From contig NZ_FOHB01000001.1 of NCBI RefSeq assembly GCF_900111375.1, positions 1-64,000 of the forward strand: a stretch of DNA of 64,000 nucleotides, read 5' to 3'. Position 1 is the first letter of the stretch. Each line of letters opens with the position of its first letter. Under the pieces are notes generated by a model. That model searched no databases. It was not told the DNA's origin and saw only the letters and a program-made list of their open reading frames with translations. Positions 50,053-61,208 of the stretch are shown one piece after another. The position numbers and the translations under genes were made by a program. The stretch is from Pedococcus cremeus. Its GTDB lineage: Bacteria; Actinomycetota; Actinomycetes; Actinomycetales; Dermatophilaceae.

Positions 50053-51176
50053 CAGTCGCCACTCCTGTCGTTGACGACGCGCACGAGGCTGTTCCATCGG
50101 GCGCGTGAGGTGTTGAAGCCGGAGGACTCGCATCCGACAGCGACGACGTAGTCACCACTGCGAATGTCCCGGGTTGAGGGGAGGACAAGGCGATAAGGGG
50201 CTGCGCCGTCTTGACTGTCCAAAGCTAGTTGAAGTTCGTGACCCGAGGTGACTGAAACGGCTTCACCGACCAGGTCACCGCGGACGTTCCAGTCGTCCGC
50301 GCGTGCCTCCCAGTAGTCCTCGCACAGCACACGAAAGTCACACCACCGGCAGCTCTCGGACGAAGGCGAGGCAGGGATCATCTGACTTTCGATGGCGTTG
50401 TTGAACATCGCGACGTCGGAGCACGCCTTCGCGATCGTCTGCGCCACCATCTCCTCACAGACCGAAGTTTGTTCCTCGGCGCCCTTGACATCGACGATGA
50501 CAACCTCGTGCGGGAGCCGACCAAGGGCAACTCGGACTAGGTGCGCGTAGATGAGCAGTTGCCGCAGCTGTCCTGACGTCATTGATCCCTGATGAACCCC
50601 AGCCTTGAGGTCCACGACGCGTAGCCGTCCGTCCACCTCCTCCACCCGGTCGGGATATCCGAAGAGCCCGGTGTCCGGGTCTTCGAGCCTGCGTTCCACC
50701 CACGGCAACGGTGGGTGCCCCCCAACGCTCACTCTCGGAGTCGGCACTGGCCTCGCCGTACCGGGCGCGCCGTTAGAGATTTGACCGGACTGGTATCTCC
50801 GCTTGAGGCTCCTGATCAGCCGAACCTTAGTGCTTGCGTACCCCGGCCAGGAGGTGGGCAGAGGAACCTCACGACCTGGCCACCGTTGGCGCAGCTTGTC
50901 ACGTTGTTCCTCGACAACCAGGGTCCACATCTGCGTCAGCCAGTCATCGAGGGAGACCCCCCGGGCCGGGCTGCCCTGCAAGGTCCTCTCCGTGAATGCG
51001 TGCGCGGCGATACCAAGGGCCGTCCGGGTACTAGGCCTGCTCCACCCACGGGTTTCCGAATCTTGCTGATAGCCAGCCTTCTTCGGGCAGGTCTCCAAAG
51101 CACTGAGGAGTGACGGAGAGGCCGCATTGAGCGGTGCCGGACGAGGGGTGATCCACATGGCCGTCACGTCAACCAC
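50052..51176 (-). CDS. PD-(D/E)XK nuclease with Cas4/AddB-type Fe-S cysteine pattern
   Basis: 374 residues if GTG at 51176 is used (13-base overlap with the helicase); ATG at 51158 ([10 protein letters not shown]) is possible. The N-terminus has [16 protein letters not shown] with one Cys, [12 protein letters not shown] with the catalytic His, then [20 protein letters not shown] followed by LKAGV, giving the D...D-x-K site. Residues about 274-284 are [11 protein letters not shown], the C-x2-C-x5-C that together with the early Cys would bind a 4Fe-4S cluster as in Cas4, AddB and Dna2. The last 70 residues form a small extra domain. It is coupled to the helicase and the following small gene. 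Confidence 0.8.
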   Translation of the reverse strand: MVDVTAMWITPRPAPLNAASPSLLSALETCPKKAGYQQDSETRGWSRPSTRTALGIAAHAFTERTLQGSPARGVSLDDWLTQMWTLVVEEQRDKLRQRWPGREVPLPTSWPGYASTKVRLIRSLKRRYQSGQISNGAPGTARPVPTPRVSVGGHPPLPWVERRLEDPDTGLFGYPDRVEEVDGRLRVVDLKAGVHQGSMTSGQLRQLLIYAHLVRVALGRLPHEVVIVDVKGAEEQTSVCEEMVAQTIAKACSDVAMFNNAIESQMIPASPSSESCRWCDFRVLCEDYWEARADDWNVRGDLVGEAVSVTSGHELQLALDSQDGAAPYRLVLPSTRDIRSGDYVVAVGCESSGFNTSRARWNSLVRVVNDRSGD

Positions 51177-54100
51177 CGGAGAACCGCCAGCGGTCGGCGA
51201 ACAGCGGTGTACACGTCGGTCAGCTCCACTGAGGCGAACCCGAGGTCGGACTCAAGCTCATCAAGGGCTTCCACCTGCTCCTCCACGTAGAAGTCCTGGT
51301 CCTGGTGCCAGAGCGGATGGCCGATCAGCACAGCCCTCTTGGAGACCGTGCTGGCCAGGTAGGGCAGGCCCATCTCGGTGCGTCCGAGATGCAAGGACAG
51401 CAGGGGGGTGCTGCTCAGAGCCTGCGCGACGCTAAACCCAAGTCGCGACCATCGATCGAACTGCAGCGGGCCGCCGGCGGCCAGGTCGAGCATGTCCAGG
51501 GCGAGCCGCCAGTCCAAGGCTCCATGCAAGCTGCGGTTGTCATAGGAGCGCAGGCAGTCGAGGCAGGAGCTGGTGCAGGAGGCATGAGCCGGATCGAGCC
51601 ACTCGTCATCCAGTTCTTTGCGTACCCGCGTGACGAGCTCGTTGAACACGTCAGCGCGACCCAGCTCGCTGGCGTACCCGGCACCATTGTCCAAGGCGTC
51701 AGCCAAGAAGACCGACATTGACCCGTCATCCATGGGATGCAGTCCAGCGACGAGCTCTTGGGGATCCACATCAAGGAGACGCTTGGCACCACGTCGGATC
51801 ACCTCGGAGAGGGACCAGTAGGCCGCACGACCCGCGGGCGTCTTCTCTTTTTGCGCGGGAACGAAGCCTCGCGGCAGTGCGTCTGAGCGGATCTGAATCG
51901 TCAGAACGTCGGTGGTCCGGATCTCGCCGATGGCGATGTGGTCGTCCGCTCGAGAAGTGGGGGGCCACCCGTGCCGATCCGGGAACAGGTTGCTGTCTGT
52001 GACGATCCAGCTCCCGTCCAACTGGCGAGCGATTGGAAACAGGCGGCCACGGTTGTCGTTGATCTGCAGCAGGTTTGCCTGTTCGTGAGAGGCCAGAACT
52101 GCACCATCCACCGTGCAGTTCGTCGTGGGGGGCGAACTCACTGACAGCAGCGGCATGCCCGCCGAGGGTGCGGCATCGTTCTCGTCGTCGTAGTCCCTAG
52201 ACACATAAGTGGTGCGAAAACCAACCGGCTGGTGGAGGGGGACCTCACGGAGACCACCCCGGCAGATAGGGCAGACAAGATTGGTCGGCTCGATCTGTGC
52301 CGCGCCGCAGTTGTCGCACTGCCCGATGATCTTTCTGGGACCCAACGGGTCCCGAGGCGCTGGAGCGCCGTAGCCCTTGACACTCCAGGCAGCAAATCCC
52401 GCCACAGTGTGGAGACTGCCATCGCGGACCACCTGCGCTCCGGGTGCGAACATGGACACCGCCAGGTCGAGCGACCGCTCCGATACCGCGGCCGCGTCCA
52501 TGTCTGCCCGGGACTTCGGCTTACGGCTCATGAGCTGCCTCACCCGAGTCGGGAAACCGAACATTGGAAGAACGCCTGCGGTCGCGAGCAGCTCGCTCAG
52601 CTCGGGGATCGCGCCACCGTCATCGACCACGGCGTTGTCGATAGCGAGCACGAGGCCGTCGGCGCTCCAAGCGTGCACCGCCCGGAGATCGTCGGCCGAG
52701 AGGTTGGTGAACTGGGCAAACCGATCGATCACCTGCCGACGACGTCCGTTGTCAGACAGCCACCGCCTCACGTGCTCACGGCGAGACGGCCAGTCCTGCG
52801 CCAGCCCGAAAGTTCCGTGAATGCTCTCGGTGGTCCATGCCGGAGGCTCAGGGAGGCTTGCGAAAGCCAGTCGCAGAAGCTCAGCAGCGATGACGCGCTG
52901 CACGATTCGCCGTCTCCCAAGGTCGAGAAAGGGCTGAGGGGGAACATCACCGGTCATGCGGCGGGGGTTCGTGAAGTAGTCGTCGTCGTGACTGCGGTCC
53001 CGGCATACCGTCACGGCGTAGGAGAAGGCCTGTCCTGAACGGCCGGCGCGGCCAACTCGCTGTTGGTAGTTGAAGCGCTGGGGTGGCATGTTGGCCATGA
53101 GGGTCGACTTCAACGAACCGATGTCGACACCGACCTCCATAGTGGTCGTGACGCTGAGGACATCCAGCGGCGTGGTCAGGAAGTTCTCCTCCGGTGCCGG
53201 TAGCAGCACACCCTTGAACACCCGCGCTCGCCGCCGCTGCTCCTTAAGGGGCTTCGTCTGTCCCGTGAGCTCTGCAACTGCCATCCGCCGGGGCTCCTGC
53301 GCGGCGAGCCAACCGTAGTAGTCGTCATGGTGGTTGTCCTTCGAGCCAGCCACCAGCTTCGCCGACCCACAACCACGGTTCGCACACACCCCTGCCGAGG
53401 GATGGAGGTGTTTGAACGAGCAGTTCTGACATTCCCACACCTGCGTGCCGCCGCGGACCAGCGTCAACGGTGTGGCAAGGCTCGAGAGGTTGATCAACCA
53501 CTCGCTTACCGCACCGGAACGCTGCAGCTCTTCTTGGACCCATTGGGTCAGCTCGCCCTCGCCGACAGCCTGGTGTTTCGCGACCGCTCGAAGGTACGCC
53601 GCCACAGCTGACGGCGCCTTGTGTGTGCCGCTGGCGTCCCCGCCGGTCCACCGGCGACGGATCCCGAGAATCCGGAGGACGGACTGCAGCACCTCTGCGT
53701 TTGCCTGGCCGCTCAACGGCCCGCGGGTCGCGTCCATCTTGCCGGGAGCCACATGGGCGAGACCGACGGACTCGATGTCCCTGCCCGCTCGGTCAAACAG
53801 CGCCTCCGACATGGAGACCAGGAGCTTTTCGCGGTGCATGGCAGCCTCCTGCTCCCGCACCCCCAAAGGCAGCGGCTCCCACAACCCTGGGGCAGGCGGG
53901 GCGAACGCGGTCCACCATGGACTGCCGTCGGAGTTCTGCGTAGCGGAAGGACCCGGCCCAGCGGGCGAAATGCCCTTCGCGACAAGACGATCGATCATCG
54001 CTTGCCGCAGCTCCGCCCAGGGGACCTGGCTGGAGACGGTACTCGCGAAGGCTGCCTCCACCTGACGGCTCTCATCGGCCGACAGCTCCTGCCACCGAGC

Positions 54101-56518
54101 CTTCTGCAGCAGATCGAGGACTCCAGGGTTCGCCTCCTGAAATGCCTGTACCTGAAGTTGCTCCGCGGCGGACAGGACCTCGTTCCGCACCGAACGCTCG
54201 ACGAGAGGTCGTAGTTCCACCTCGGTGTCCATGACCTGGCGAACGACTTGTCGAACAACATCTCGGTAGTGGTTCTTGGCCACGCCAGCCGCGGTGCGCG
54301 CGGCGTCGTCTCGGCTGTCCGTGAAGACTATGGTTCTGCTGTCCTCGGGCCGCTCCCCCATACTCCGGACTAACTGCGAGAGGTATAGCTGCGTGGACTG
54401 CGCGGTCCCGGCGGTGTGCGCGCGGATAGGGCTTCGGACGGTGCCGTCGAAGAACGTCGTGTTGTCGTTCCAGTATGAGGTGTCGCAACGAGGGCACCGG
54501 TCAGGTAGCGCTGGGACCGAGTGCCTGCTTCCTTCGGGGAGCTGCGTCGCCTTCAGGATCCAACCGTTCGCAGACTGGCTGTCCTCCTGCACCAGGCCAA
54601 GTGCGGGGTCCAGGGCGGCGGTCGAGAAGCAGAAGCTCACCTTCCCCGGGGCCTTCTTGGAACCGGGGGCGTCTGAGTCTTTTACCTTGGGCATCGCTCT
54701 GTCCCAGGAGGGGTCAGACGAGGCGGGCCGGTCACCTGGCCAGAACCAGACGTACTCGCCGTAAATACGTCGGAAGACCGGCTGCGCCTCCATCGACGGG
54801 ATATCCACCGCCGACGGTCCGAGCACGTAGCCACCGCCTTCCTCCTCGGAAGGAGTGTCGACAACGAAACCGCCCAGGCTTACATCGCCGCACTCGAAGC
54901 AGTAGAGCAGTTCCATGACTCGGCAGCCACAGTCTGAGCAGGTTGTCGTGGGAATCCCAAAGATCCGGCCGATGCGTCTGCCTGGCCGGTCTTCGGACGC
55001 CACTCCGCTGCACGAGGCATTCGTGCAGGCCCAGAACCCGCGGACCGTACGCACGAACTGGTGGGCGCGCAGCGGGACTCCGGCGCGGTCCCCTCCAGCC
55101 GCCCCGATCCGCTCCAGAACGGCGCGCAGCCCCTCGAGGCCTTCGTCATTGTTGTTGAAGAGCCGCTCGGCCACCACGCTTGCCTCGGTCGCCCGAATAC
55201 GGTCCTCGTCCGGGTCGAGGCAGCTGAGCGCCACCGCCCGGGAGAGCTCTGCAGGGGTAGTGCGATCCTGCCCGCTGGTCACCGCTTCCCTATTCAGGGT
55301 GATTGGTTGTCCGAGAGATCGGGGCGCCCCCGCTGTGACCGAGAACGATGAACGGTCGATGCCGAAGAACTCTTCGAGGTACTTCAGGCCGCCCTCCCCC
55401 GGCTCGAGGGATGCGCTCGTCGCGATGCAGCGCAGCTTCCGGGAGTCAGCGTCGAGTCCCAGCCGACTCATGAGGTTGCGGACAACCATGGCCACCTCAC
55501 TGCCCTGGGTGCCGCGGTAGAGGTGCAGCTCATCAACGACCAGCGTGAAGACGTTGTCTTCAGATGACGCCAACCAGTCCCGTGTCTGACGGAACAGGTC
55601 TTCCTCGTGGCTTCGCATCAGCATTGCGTTGAGCATCGAGTAGTTCGTAACCAGGATGTCCGGTGGCGTGTCCACCATGTCCCACTTCACGAGGAGCTCG
55701 TGCGAACGTGGGTCAGGGAACTCCGCCAAGTCGCCCGGGCTCGCGCCGGCGCTCTCAAGCTTGGTGAACTCGTCGCGCATAGCCCGAAGCTCGGCGGCCA
55801 CGTCCAGGATGGCGTTGCTGCCCGGTTTGGGTCGTGAGGTCTGCCCCATGGACACACCGGTGTACCTGCCGAACCACAGAGGCTTCCCAGGCTGGCTCAG
55901 ACCGATCTGACGCACCGCACGGCGGAGGCGGGTCATCTGGTCCTCCACCAATGCGTTGGTGGGGTAGAGGACTAGTGCGCGGACCGCGGCCGGGCGCGTC
56001 TCATGCACCCGAGGGGAATGCCAGGCGCGCGGGTTGAGGTTCGTGTCCCAGACATGTTTCGGCTTGGGCTGCTCCTCCCAGCGCTGAGCCTCCTCGACGA
56101 GACGCAGCAAGGTGGGCAGCCAGAAGCTCTCGGTCTTTCCAGAACCGGTTCCGGACGTCACGACCACGTTGCGGCCGGGTCCTGCACCGGGTTGAAAGTG
56201 ACGGCGCACCGCCTCAGCCTGGTGCTCCCTCAGCTTGATCGGTTGCCCGACCGGCGTGAAAGACCCGAACAACGCTTTTCCCACGAGCAGGGCGCTCCGC
56301 TCGCTCACGCCCATCTCTTGGGTGACGTCAAGCAAAGGCACTGTGGCGTCGTAGGGCAGGACGGGCTCGAGGAGGCATTCGCTCAGCAGCGTGCCCGGGG
56401 CCGTGAGGAGGCGGCGCCGTTCGGCGAGGAGCCGAGGGTCGCGGAGCCAGAAGGCTGTGTCGAAGTACTTGAGGTAAGCAGAGGCAAGGTCGTCGCGCAG
56501 GCTCAAAGGGGTGGTCAT
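51164..56518 (-). CDS. druE: Giant DEAD/DEAH-type helicase with DUF1998 domain, DruE-like
   Basis: 1784 residues. Walker A is [20 protein letters not shown] (about 119-138), motif Ib [12 protein letters not shown], and motif II is [10 protein letters not shown] (DELH, 329-332). Helicase motifs of the second RecA domain appear as [20 protein letters not shown], then [15 protein letters not shown]. Several CxxC pairs (CDNCG...CPICRGG and [20 protein letters not shown]) precede the C-terminal DUF1998/MZB-like part with [19 protein letters not shown] (about 1640-1660). Length, domain order and the 1018-aa upstream neighbour match DruE of Druantia type III. It starts 10 bases after the upstream stop. 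Other DUF1998 helicases (DISARM DrmB partners, DpdJ-like) are alternatives. Confidence 0.75.
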   Translation of the reverse strand: MTTPLSLRDDLASAYLKYFDTAFWLRDPRLLAERRRLLTAPGTLLSECLLEPVLPYDATVPLLDVTQEMGVSERSALLVGKALFGSFTPVGQPIKLREHQAEAVRRHFQPGAGPGRNVVVTSGTGSGKTESFWLPTLLRLVEEAQRWEEQPKPKHVWDTNLNPRAWHSPRVHETRPAAVRALVLYPTNALVEDQMTRLRRAVRQIGLSQPGKPLWFGRYTGVSMGQTSRPKPGSNAILDVAAELRAMRDEFTKLESAGASPGDLAEFPDPRSHELLVKWDMVDTPPDILVTNYSMLNAMLMRSHEEDLFRQTRDWLASSEDNVFTLVVDELHLYRGTQGSEVAMVVRNLMSRLGLDADSRKLRCIATSASLEPGEGGLKYLEEFFGIDRSSFSVTAGAPRSLGQPITLNREAVTSGQDRTTPAELSRAVALSCLDPDEDRIRATEASVVAERLFNNNDEGLEGLRAVLERIGAAGGDRAGVPLRAHQFVRTVRGFWACTNASCSGVASEDRPGRRIGRIFGIPTTTCSDCGCRVMELLYCFECGDVSLGGFVVDTPSEEEGGGYVLGPSAVDIPSMEAQPVFRRIYGEYVWFWPGDRPASSDPSWDRAMPKVKDSDAPGSKKAPGKVSFCFSTAALDPALGLVQEDSQSANGWILKATQLPEGSRHSVPALPDRCPRCDTSYWNDNTTFFDGTVRSPIRAHTAGTAQSTQLYLSQLVRSMGERPEDSRTIVFTDSRDDAARTAAGVAKNHYRDVVRQVVRQVMDTEVELRPLVERSVRNEVLSAAEQLQVQAFQEANPGVLDLLQKARWQELSADESRQVEAAFASTVSSQVPWAELRQAMIDRLVAKGISPAGPGPSATQNSDGSPWWTAFAPPAPGLWEPLPLGVREQEAAMHREKLLVSMSEALFDRAGRDIESVGLAHVAPGKMDATRGPLSGQANAEVLQSVLRILGIRRRWTGGDASGTHKAPSAVAAYLRAVAKHQAVGEGELTQWVQEELQRSGAVSEWLINLSSLATPLTLVRGGTQVWECQNCSFKHLHPSAGVCANRGCGSAKLVAGSKDNHHDDYYGWLAAQEPRRMAVAELTGQTKPLKEQRRRARVFKGVLLPAPEENFLTTPLDVLSVTTTMEVGVDIGSLKSTLMANMPPQRFNYQQRVGRAGRSGQAFSYAVTVCRDRSHDDDYFTNPRRMTGDVPPQPFLDLGRRRIVQRVIAAELLRLAFASLPEPPAWTTESIHGTFGLAQDWPSRREHVRRWLSDNGRRRQVIDRFAQFTNLSADDLRAVHAWSADGLVLAIDNAVVDDGGAIPELSELLATAGVLPMFGFPTRVRQLMSRKPKSRADMDAAAVSERSLDLAVSMFAPGAQVVRDGSLHTVAGFAAWSVKGYGAPAPRDPLGPRKIIGQCDNCGAAQIEPTNLVCPICRGGLREVPLHQPVGFRTTYVSRDYDDENDAAPSAGMPLLSVSSPPTTNCTVDGAVLASHEQANLLQINDNRGRLFPIARQLDGSWIVTDSNLFPDRHGWPPTSRADDHIAIGEIRTTDVLTIQIRSDALPRGFVPAQKEKTPAGRAAYWSLSEVIRRGAKRLLDVDPQELVAGLHPMDDGSMSVFLADALDNGAGYASELGRADVFNELVTRVRKELDDEWLDPAHASCTSSCLDCLRSYDNRSLHGALDWRLALDMLDLAAGGPLQFDRWSRLGFSVAQALSSTPLLSLHLGRTEMGLPYLASTVSKRAVLIGHPLWHQDQDFYVEEQVEALDELESDLGFASVELTDVYTAVRRPLAVLRWLT

Positions 56519-56528
56519 TGCTGTTCCT

Positions 56529-59500
56529 TTACTGGCTCATGAGCCCTGTCAGGCCGCGAGCGACCCGTGACGGGACCCCGGGGTAGGCAAGACAACGGGT
56601 TTTGGGGGACGGCGAGGGCGGGGCACCTGAACAAAGCGCAGCGACGCGTCCATATAGACCCGGGAGGTCGGCTCCCAGAGCTGTGACCAGCGTCTGGGAC
56701 TGCGGAAGGTGAGCGAGCAGCGGCCGGCCGGCTGCCCGGGCGGCCAGGTGCTTCACCAGCTGGACGGAAGCCAGACGGCCCTGTCGTCTCCGGGCCCCGT
56801 CCTCGTCAATCCACAAGGTCACGGACCTGAAGGACTGTTCCAGGCGATAGGCACCTGCGCGAGCCACGCCTGGGATCGGCTGCCAGCTCGCTAGGTCCAG
56901 GTCGAAGACTTGAGCCTTGGTGTACGCGGGTATGTCGACCAACGGAAGCGCGGCCTCGACCTCACCCAAGGTGGGCAAGGCGCACAACAGCTGCCAGGCG
57001 GCATCAGGCGCAACATCACAGTCTCCGATCTCCTCGGCCATAGCCTGTGCCGCATCCAGGTCGACGCCGCGTAGCGTCCATTGTGTGAACATCCCGGCAC
57101 CGTCGGGGCGGTCGGCGGTCAGTCGGCCGCCGAAGTCGCTGACAACAGACCCAAGGTCGGCGCGTCGGCTGTCAGACCAAGCACCCGTGAGAAGAAAGCG
57201 CCCATCCTGAAGCTCGGCCAGCTGACATGGGGTGACTTCCCACTCGACAGGCAAAAGCCGGTCGTCGCGCCGCACGTCGATATGTCCCAGCACCTCAAGG
57301 GTGCGCACGAACTCGTCGACGAAGAGGCTTGACCCCTCCGACTGGGTGGCTACCCGCTCCAGAGCCCCAATCGGCCCACCCCCGAGGTGGATCAGAGCGT
57401 CGAGGCAGCTATCCGGGTCCACCCTCATCGTGAAGCGCGGCGGTAGCGCAGCGATGTCCAGGCGGAACTCGTTTGCGCTCTTGGCTTGCCTCTTCTTAGC
57501 CCTTGGCCTCGCTGGGAACCTCTTGACGAGACCGCACCCTGTGCATACTCCGTCGATATGGCCTCGCACGTAGCCACCCATGAACGTTGGCAGCTCCAAT
57601 CGGTGCATTCCCGTCACAAGGCACGAGTTCGGGTCCGCCTCTCCGAGGACCACCGGGATGACTCGCTGCACCGACGTGCCCTTTTGCGTGGCCCACCCGG
57701 GGGAGGTCGAGGTGTCCATATCCACTGCTGGGCTGGCCGGCGCCCCAATCGCCCTTGGACCATCGACGAGCAGATCGGACTCCCCCGACATCTCCGTGGC
57801 TGAGAGCGCACCCAACCGGCCCACGTCTAGCTCGTGCACCAAGCGGGTGCAGGTCTCCCAGCCGATGAGATCCGGGGTGTCACCCGACCTCAACCGCAGG
57901 GTCGACTGGGCGATAGAGACACCGTCTGAGCGCAGGGATATCTCGTAATCCCCGTCGCCTAGGCCTTCGTCTGCAAGCGGAACGACAATCATGCTCTGCT
58001 CTTGTACCCAAGCAAGCTCCACCGGGTCGCCAACCGTCCCAGCCATCGAGCGCAATATCACCTCGAGCTTGCGCGCGTCCGTCACAGCAGCGCGGATTTC
58101 TGGCGGCAGGTGGCTGGACCACTTGCGCACGCGCCCCGGCAATTTCATGCCGCCGGCGAGAGTCAGTTGTGCGGATGTCAAGGGAATCAGGGGGTTGAGG
58201 TCCGCACGCTTGACGTCCTGGGGAACGGCGTAGATCTGAACACCGTCAACGAGGAGCCACCCCTCAGGCAACCCCGGCATCGCGACTACCCCGTCACGCG
58301 CCTCGCACGCGAAGAGAGTGTCGTAGCACCCATGTTGCCCAACGATCTCGAGCACATTCTCGGTAAGGGTCGGCTCGTCCTTCACGAGGATCATGGCGTC
58401 CTCAGCCAACTGCATGCGTTCGGCCTCCACGAAGACGCCGAGGAGGTCATCTCGATGAAGCGGCACCACCCTCCGAGGTTGCCGCGTGGCAGTCTGGCCA
58501 TGAACGCCCTCCGCAAGGGTGACGTTGGCGCCCACGAGGGATATTTCGTCGAAACGACTGGCCGGAGCAGGCCGTAACCTACCCCCCGCGGCCGGCACGA
58601 CGGAGACTGTTGGCACCCCCTCGGCACTCTTGACCTGTAGTTCGGTGACGTCGACGGGTTTCGCGAACCTGGCCGCGAAAGACAACTCGACGTTCTGACC
58701 GCCCAAGCGACGCCTCAACAGGGCGGTGAGCTGCAACTCACCGCCGATGGGAGTCTCTCCAGTGTCCCCCCTGTCATAGCTGCCGTCCCAGTGTGCGAGC
58801 TCGACGCTCACGACACCGGCGATGCGTTCGCGAGCCTTTCCACCCCGCCACAACCTCTGCAAGTTCGTGGTCACCGGGCTCGGGTTCTGGCCGATCCACA
58901 GGTCGAGCAGCCGCTCGAGATCACCCGGGATGACCTCGGCGCCAGGCGCAAAGCCGAACATGCGGAAGAACTGCGGAAGACGTCGCCGGTCCGCCGACCG
59001 GACCAGGGCTTGTGACTGTGGAATTCCGACGTACCGATGACCAAGGGCGTATGCCGTGGGCATGCCGAGTTGCCCCTCGTACATCTCGAGGTACTCGTTG
59101 ACGGACCTCCAAAAGTCCTCACTCGTGTTCGAAAACGCGGTGTCGAACCGTCGCGACTCTGTGGCGGGTACTTGCAGTAGCGCCTGGAGTCGTGGGCGGT
59201 AAGCGTTCGCGGCGAACTGGTTGTCTGCACCCATCTGGTGAGCAGCCAACGTGTAGACCGCCAACAGGGCAACGACGGGTGGTGGCGACTTCACAAATGA
59301 CTTCTGCGACCGTGCCCGCCTAAGCTCGAGACGCCACTCCTCCAGACTCGAGGCATGCATAGCCAACGGACGATCGTCATGTAGCCACAGTGAGCGTCGA
59401 ACGTCACGGACCAGCGTCTTCACGGCATCGTCCGTGATACCCAGATCGGTGGCTACCTTCTCGATCAATTCCGGATCGACGTCAAGGTAGGCCGGGTGGT

Positions 59501-59585
59501 CAGCCAGCTCGCGGCTGAACCATTGCGCGCTTAGCGCGGCATTCCAAGCCAGATACCTCTGCCACTTCTCTGCTGCGTTGCTCAA
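56529..59585 (-). CDS. druH: Large protein of unknown function, DruH-like
   Basis: 1018 residues. No catalytic domain is recognisable. Visible features: a helical N-terminal third ([39 protein letters not shown]), beta-rich middle ([38 protein letters not shown]), a possible zinc site [20 protein letters not shown] (about 660-690), and a basic patch AKKRQAK. By size and by position directly before the DUF1998 helicase it fits DruH, the partner of DruE in Druantia type III. That assignment rests on context and length rather than motif. The stop lies 10 bases before druE, so the two are one unit. Confidence 0.6.
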   Translation of the reverse strand: MSNAAEKWQRYLAWNAALSAQWFSRELADHPAYLDVDPELIEKVATDLGITDDAVKTLVRDVRRSLWLHDDRPLAMHASSLEEWRLELRRARSQKSFVKSPPPVVALLAVYTLAAHQMGADNQFAANAYRPRLQALLQVPATESRRFDTAFSNTSEDFWRSVNEYLEMYEGQLGMPTAYALGHRYVGIPQSQALVRSADRRRLPQFFRMFGFAPGAEVIPGDLERLLDLWIGQNPSPVTTNLQRLWRGGKARERIAGVVSVELAHWDGSYDRGDTGETPIGGELQLTALLRRRLGGQNVELSFAARFAKPVDVTELQVKSAEGVPTVSVVPAAGGRLRPAPASRFDEISLVGANVTLAEGVHGQTATRQPRRVVPLHRDDLLGVFVEAERMQLAEDAMILVKDEPTLTENVLEIVGQHGCYDTLFACEARDGVVAMPGLPEGWLLVDGVQIYAVPQDVKRADLNPLIPLTSAQLTLAGGMKLPGRVRKWSSHLPPEIRAAVTDARKLEVILRSMAGTVGDPVELAWVQEQSMIVVPLADEGLGDGDYEISLRSDGVSIAQSTLRLRSGDTPDLIGWETCTRLVHELDVGRLGALSATEMSGESDLLVDGPRAIGAPASPAVDMDTSTSPGWATQKGTSVQRVIPVVLGEADPNSCLVTGMHRLELPTFMGGYVRGHIDGVCTGCGLVKRFPARPRAKKRQAKSANEFRLDIAALPPRFTMRVDPDSCLDALIHLGGGPIGALERVATQSEGSSLFVDEFVRTLEVLGHIDVRRDDRLLPVEWEVTPCQLAELQDGRFLLTGAWSDSRRADLGSVVSDFGGRLTADRPDGAGMFTQWTLRGVDLDAAQAMAEEIGDCDVAPDAAWQLLCALPTLGEVEAALPLVDIPAYTKAQVFDLDLASWQPIPGVARAGAYRLEQSFRSVTLWIDEDGARRRQGRLASVQLVKHLAARAAGRPLLAHLPQSQTLVTALGADLPGLYGRVAALCSGAPPSPSPKTRCLAYPGVPSRVARGLTGLMSQ

Positions 59586-59779
59586 CTCACCACTCCACGA
59601 CCCCCGCGGCTTCCTTGTCGCGGCCCAGCCCGAAATTAGCGGAGCACACCGACAGTCGCTGGCGAATCGTCGAATTCTCGGACAAATGACCTACAGCGGC
59701 ACTGGCGCCACTTCTGAGACATGACGGGTCGCAGGCGTGCGCAGCGCCGAGGCCGAACGCGAGCGGCAATCACCAAGAG

Positions 59780-60139
59780 TGAGCAGGGTCGGCCATCGAG
59801 ATCCTCAACGGTCACGCAGGACACGCGCGAGTATGCCGGGCCTGACAGGCATGAGATGTCGCGTGGGCAGCGTCGCGGCCGCGAGGACCGGTGTACCAGC
59901 GCGGCCTGGCCTTCGGCGATCTGGGCAAGCCAGAGTTGCGCGCATTGGCGCGACAGGCCCATCGCCTTGCCGGCGGACCCCGGTCCACCACCATCAGGCG
60001 ACAAAGGACGTTGAGAGGGGCGTCTGCGTGGGACACAAGAACCTCCGGGTAGGTGCGACCTTCGACAAGCCACACCTCAGCCCGGAGGTTCTCCCCCCGT
60101 CAAAGACCCACTGTCACCAACCTCGTAATCGAGCACAAC
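59780..60139 (-). pseudogene. Decayed IS481-type element, transposase N-terminal remnant
   Basis: From GTG at 60036 one frame reads VSHADAPLNVLCRLMVVDRG, like the SHANAxLTxxGRxxxVxRV start of IS481-family transposases. After a frameshift a second frame continues with GKAMGLSRQCAQLWLAQIAE then GQAALVHRSSRPRRCP, matching the HTH and RSSRPHxxP motif of these enzymes. The catalytic DDE part is missing. The sequence CACTGTCACCAACCTCGTAA at about 60109-60128 resembles the end repeat of such elements, and it touches the stop of the DUF4420 gene at 60139. This fills the 553-base gap between the two defence modules. Confidence 0.6.
60038..60092. repeat. Inverted repeat at the IS481 remnant
   Basis: AGAACCTCCGGG (60038-60049) and CCCGGAGGTTCT (60081-60092), perfect 12-bp arms around a 31-base loop, immediately upstream of the transposase remnant start. 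It may be the element's own translational or transcriptional control hairpin, and could also terminate transcription from the Z1-DUF4420 module. Confidence 0.6.
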
Positions 60140-61203
60140 TAGTTCTGGATACCGGCCGTCTCCAGCAGGCGAGGCACCAGGGCGTCCCAGCCTTTGACGG
60201 GATTGAGGTCTCCTCGAACTTGGTCCTGCAGTACCACCTTGAACTCGACCGACGACGGGTCGATGTTTCTAAGGCCCACTAGGTCGGAACTCGAGAGGAG
60301 TTCGAGCCGGTCGTCGGTCATGTCGTAGAGACGCTCGAAGCGGACGAAGTACCGTCCGCTGTACCGGCCCTTCCACTGATCTCGATCGTGGTCGTACCCG
60401 ATGGAGATGTCACCGCCGTATTGCTTGATCTGGGCGAGCAGGTCCGCCCGAGCTGCAGTTGGCGTGAGGGCGAGCAAGGAGTTGACCAGGTCAGGGAGCG
60501 AGGTTCCGCCCACTCCCCGACTGAGCCACTCGATGCCGAGGCTCAGCAGGAAGATGTTCGTTTCCGCAACTCCGCCGTTCCCGGAGCCCAGCTCGATCTG
60601 GTGCACGCCGGACACATGATGGGCCGAGACCCGGCCCTGCGTAACCTTCACCTCCACGCCAACAGTGTTGAGTTGGAAGTCTCGGGCCGAAGGCACGCTT
60701 CCCGCCCAAGCCTGGAGCACGTCGGGCCGACTGGCAGGGGACGCCCCGAGAAGAAGACGGCGCAATAGCTCGAGCTCCCCGATCAGACCGTTCAGGACAG
60801 GGTCGCCAACCGTATTCCGCTGCAAAGCAAGGCCCAACATTGGTTCGACGGCCGAGAATGCCTCCTGTCGCTCGTGCGCGAGGTCATTGTCAATGAGGTC
60901 GACGCAGAGAACGGCCGCCAGCCGATCGAAATGCTCCCCGAACGGGAGGACGATTCTCGCAGCCGCAAACTCACCGCCCGAGTAGGCCCACACCTGGTGC
61001 TCCAGGAGATCCTCCACGATCCGAATCGATGCGCGCAACGGACCCCCTGCCAGGAAGACCTCGATACAGCTGTCCTGGTTCCGGGCTACTGCCAGCGGGG
61101 CGTTCTCCACCCAATGAAGATCGCGGTGGAGGTGGTCCGCCGCTGCCTCGAGCAGGCCAATGTCCCTCTTCAGACGCTCGTATGTCGCGCTCTTGCTCTC
61201 CAA
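60139..61203 (-). CDS. DUF4420 PD-(D/E)XK motif protein of the Z1 module
   Basis: 354 residues, starting five bases after the Z1 stop. The nuclease core is visible: GLIGELELLRRLLLGAS (first Glu, about 140-150), SARDFQLNTVGVEVKVTQGR with the Asp and the E-V-K of the active site (about 172-188), then VSAHHVSGVHQIEL. The C-terminal 100 residues hold GGDISIGYDHDRDQWKGRYS and SVEFKVVLQDQVRGDLNPVK. DUF4420 proteins are predicted restriction endonucleases found with Z1 proteins, MORC/HSP90-type ATPases and DNA methylases in a predicted restriction-modification-like defence system. The DNA here is clearly less GC-rich than the flanks. Confidence 0.85.
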   Translation of the reverse strand: MESKSATYERLKRDIGLLEAAADHLHRDLHWVENAPLAVARNQDSCIEVFLAGGPLRASIRIVEDLLEHQVWAYSGGEFAAARIVLPFGEHFDRLAAVLCVDLIDNDLAHERQEAFSAVEPMLGLALQRNTVGDPVLNGLIGELELLRRLLLGASPASRPDVLQAWAGSVPSARDFQLNTVGVEVKVTQGRVSAHHVSGVHQIELGSGNGGVAETNIFLLSLGIEWLSRGVGGTSLPDLVNSLLALTPTAARADLLAQIKQYGGDISIGYDHDRDQWKGRYSGRYFVRFERLYDMTDDRLELLSSSDLVGLRNIDPSSVEFKVVLQDQVRGDLNPVKGWDALVPRLLETAGIQN

Positions 61204-61208
61204 CGCCG

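Larger units (their letters stand above)
659..59839. repeat. Dispersed octamer GTATGCCG (DNA-uptake-sequence-like)
   Basis: Hand count: about 38 exact copies, roughly 24 as GTATGCCG and 14 as CGGCATAC on the plus strand, against about two expected at this base composition. Examples inside genes: 2186, 10556, 13708, 15766, 31918, 36121, 41790, 42239, 47219. Ten copies form the five hairpins at 5276, 20476, 22863, 34374 and 38540. Favoured context is C/G before and C after. Only about three lie in the island from 49.6 kb on (near 53003, 59049, 59833). Confidence 0.8.

Noticed and set aside
51164-59585. DISARM system
   Set aside because: DISARM also has DUF1998 proteins, but no DrmC phospholipase, DrmA-size helicase pair or methylase is visible; the two-large-gene layout fits Druantia III better.
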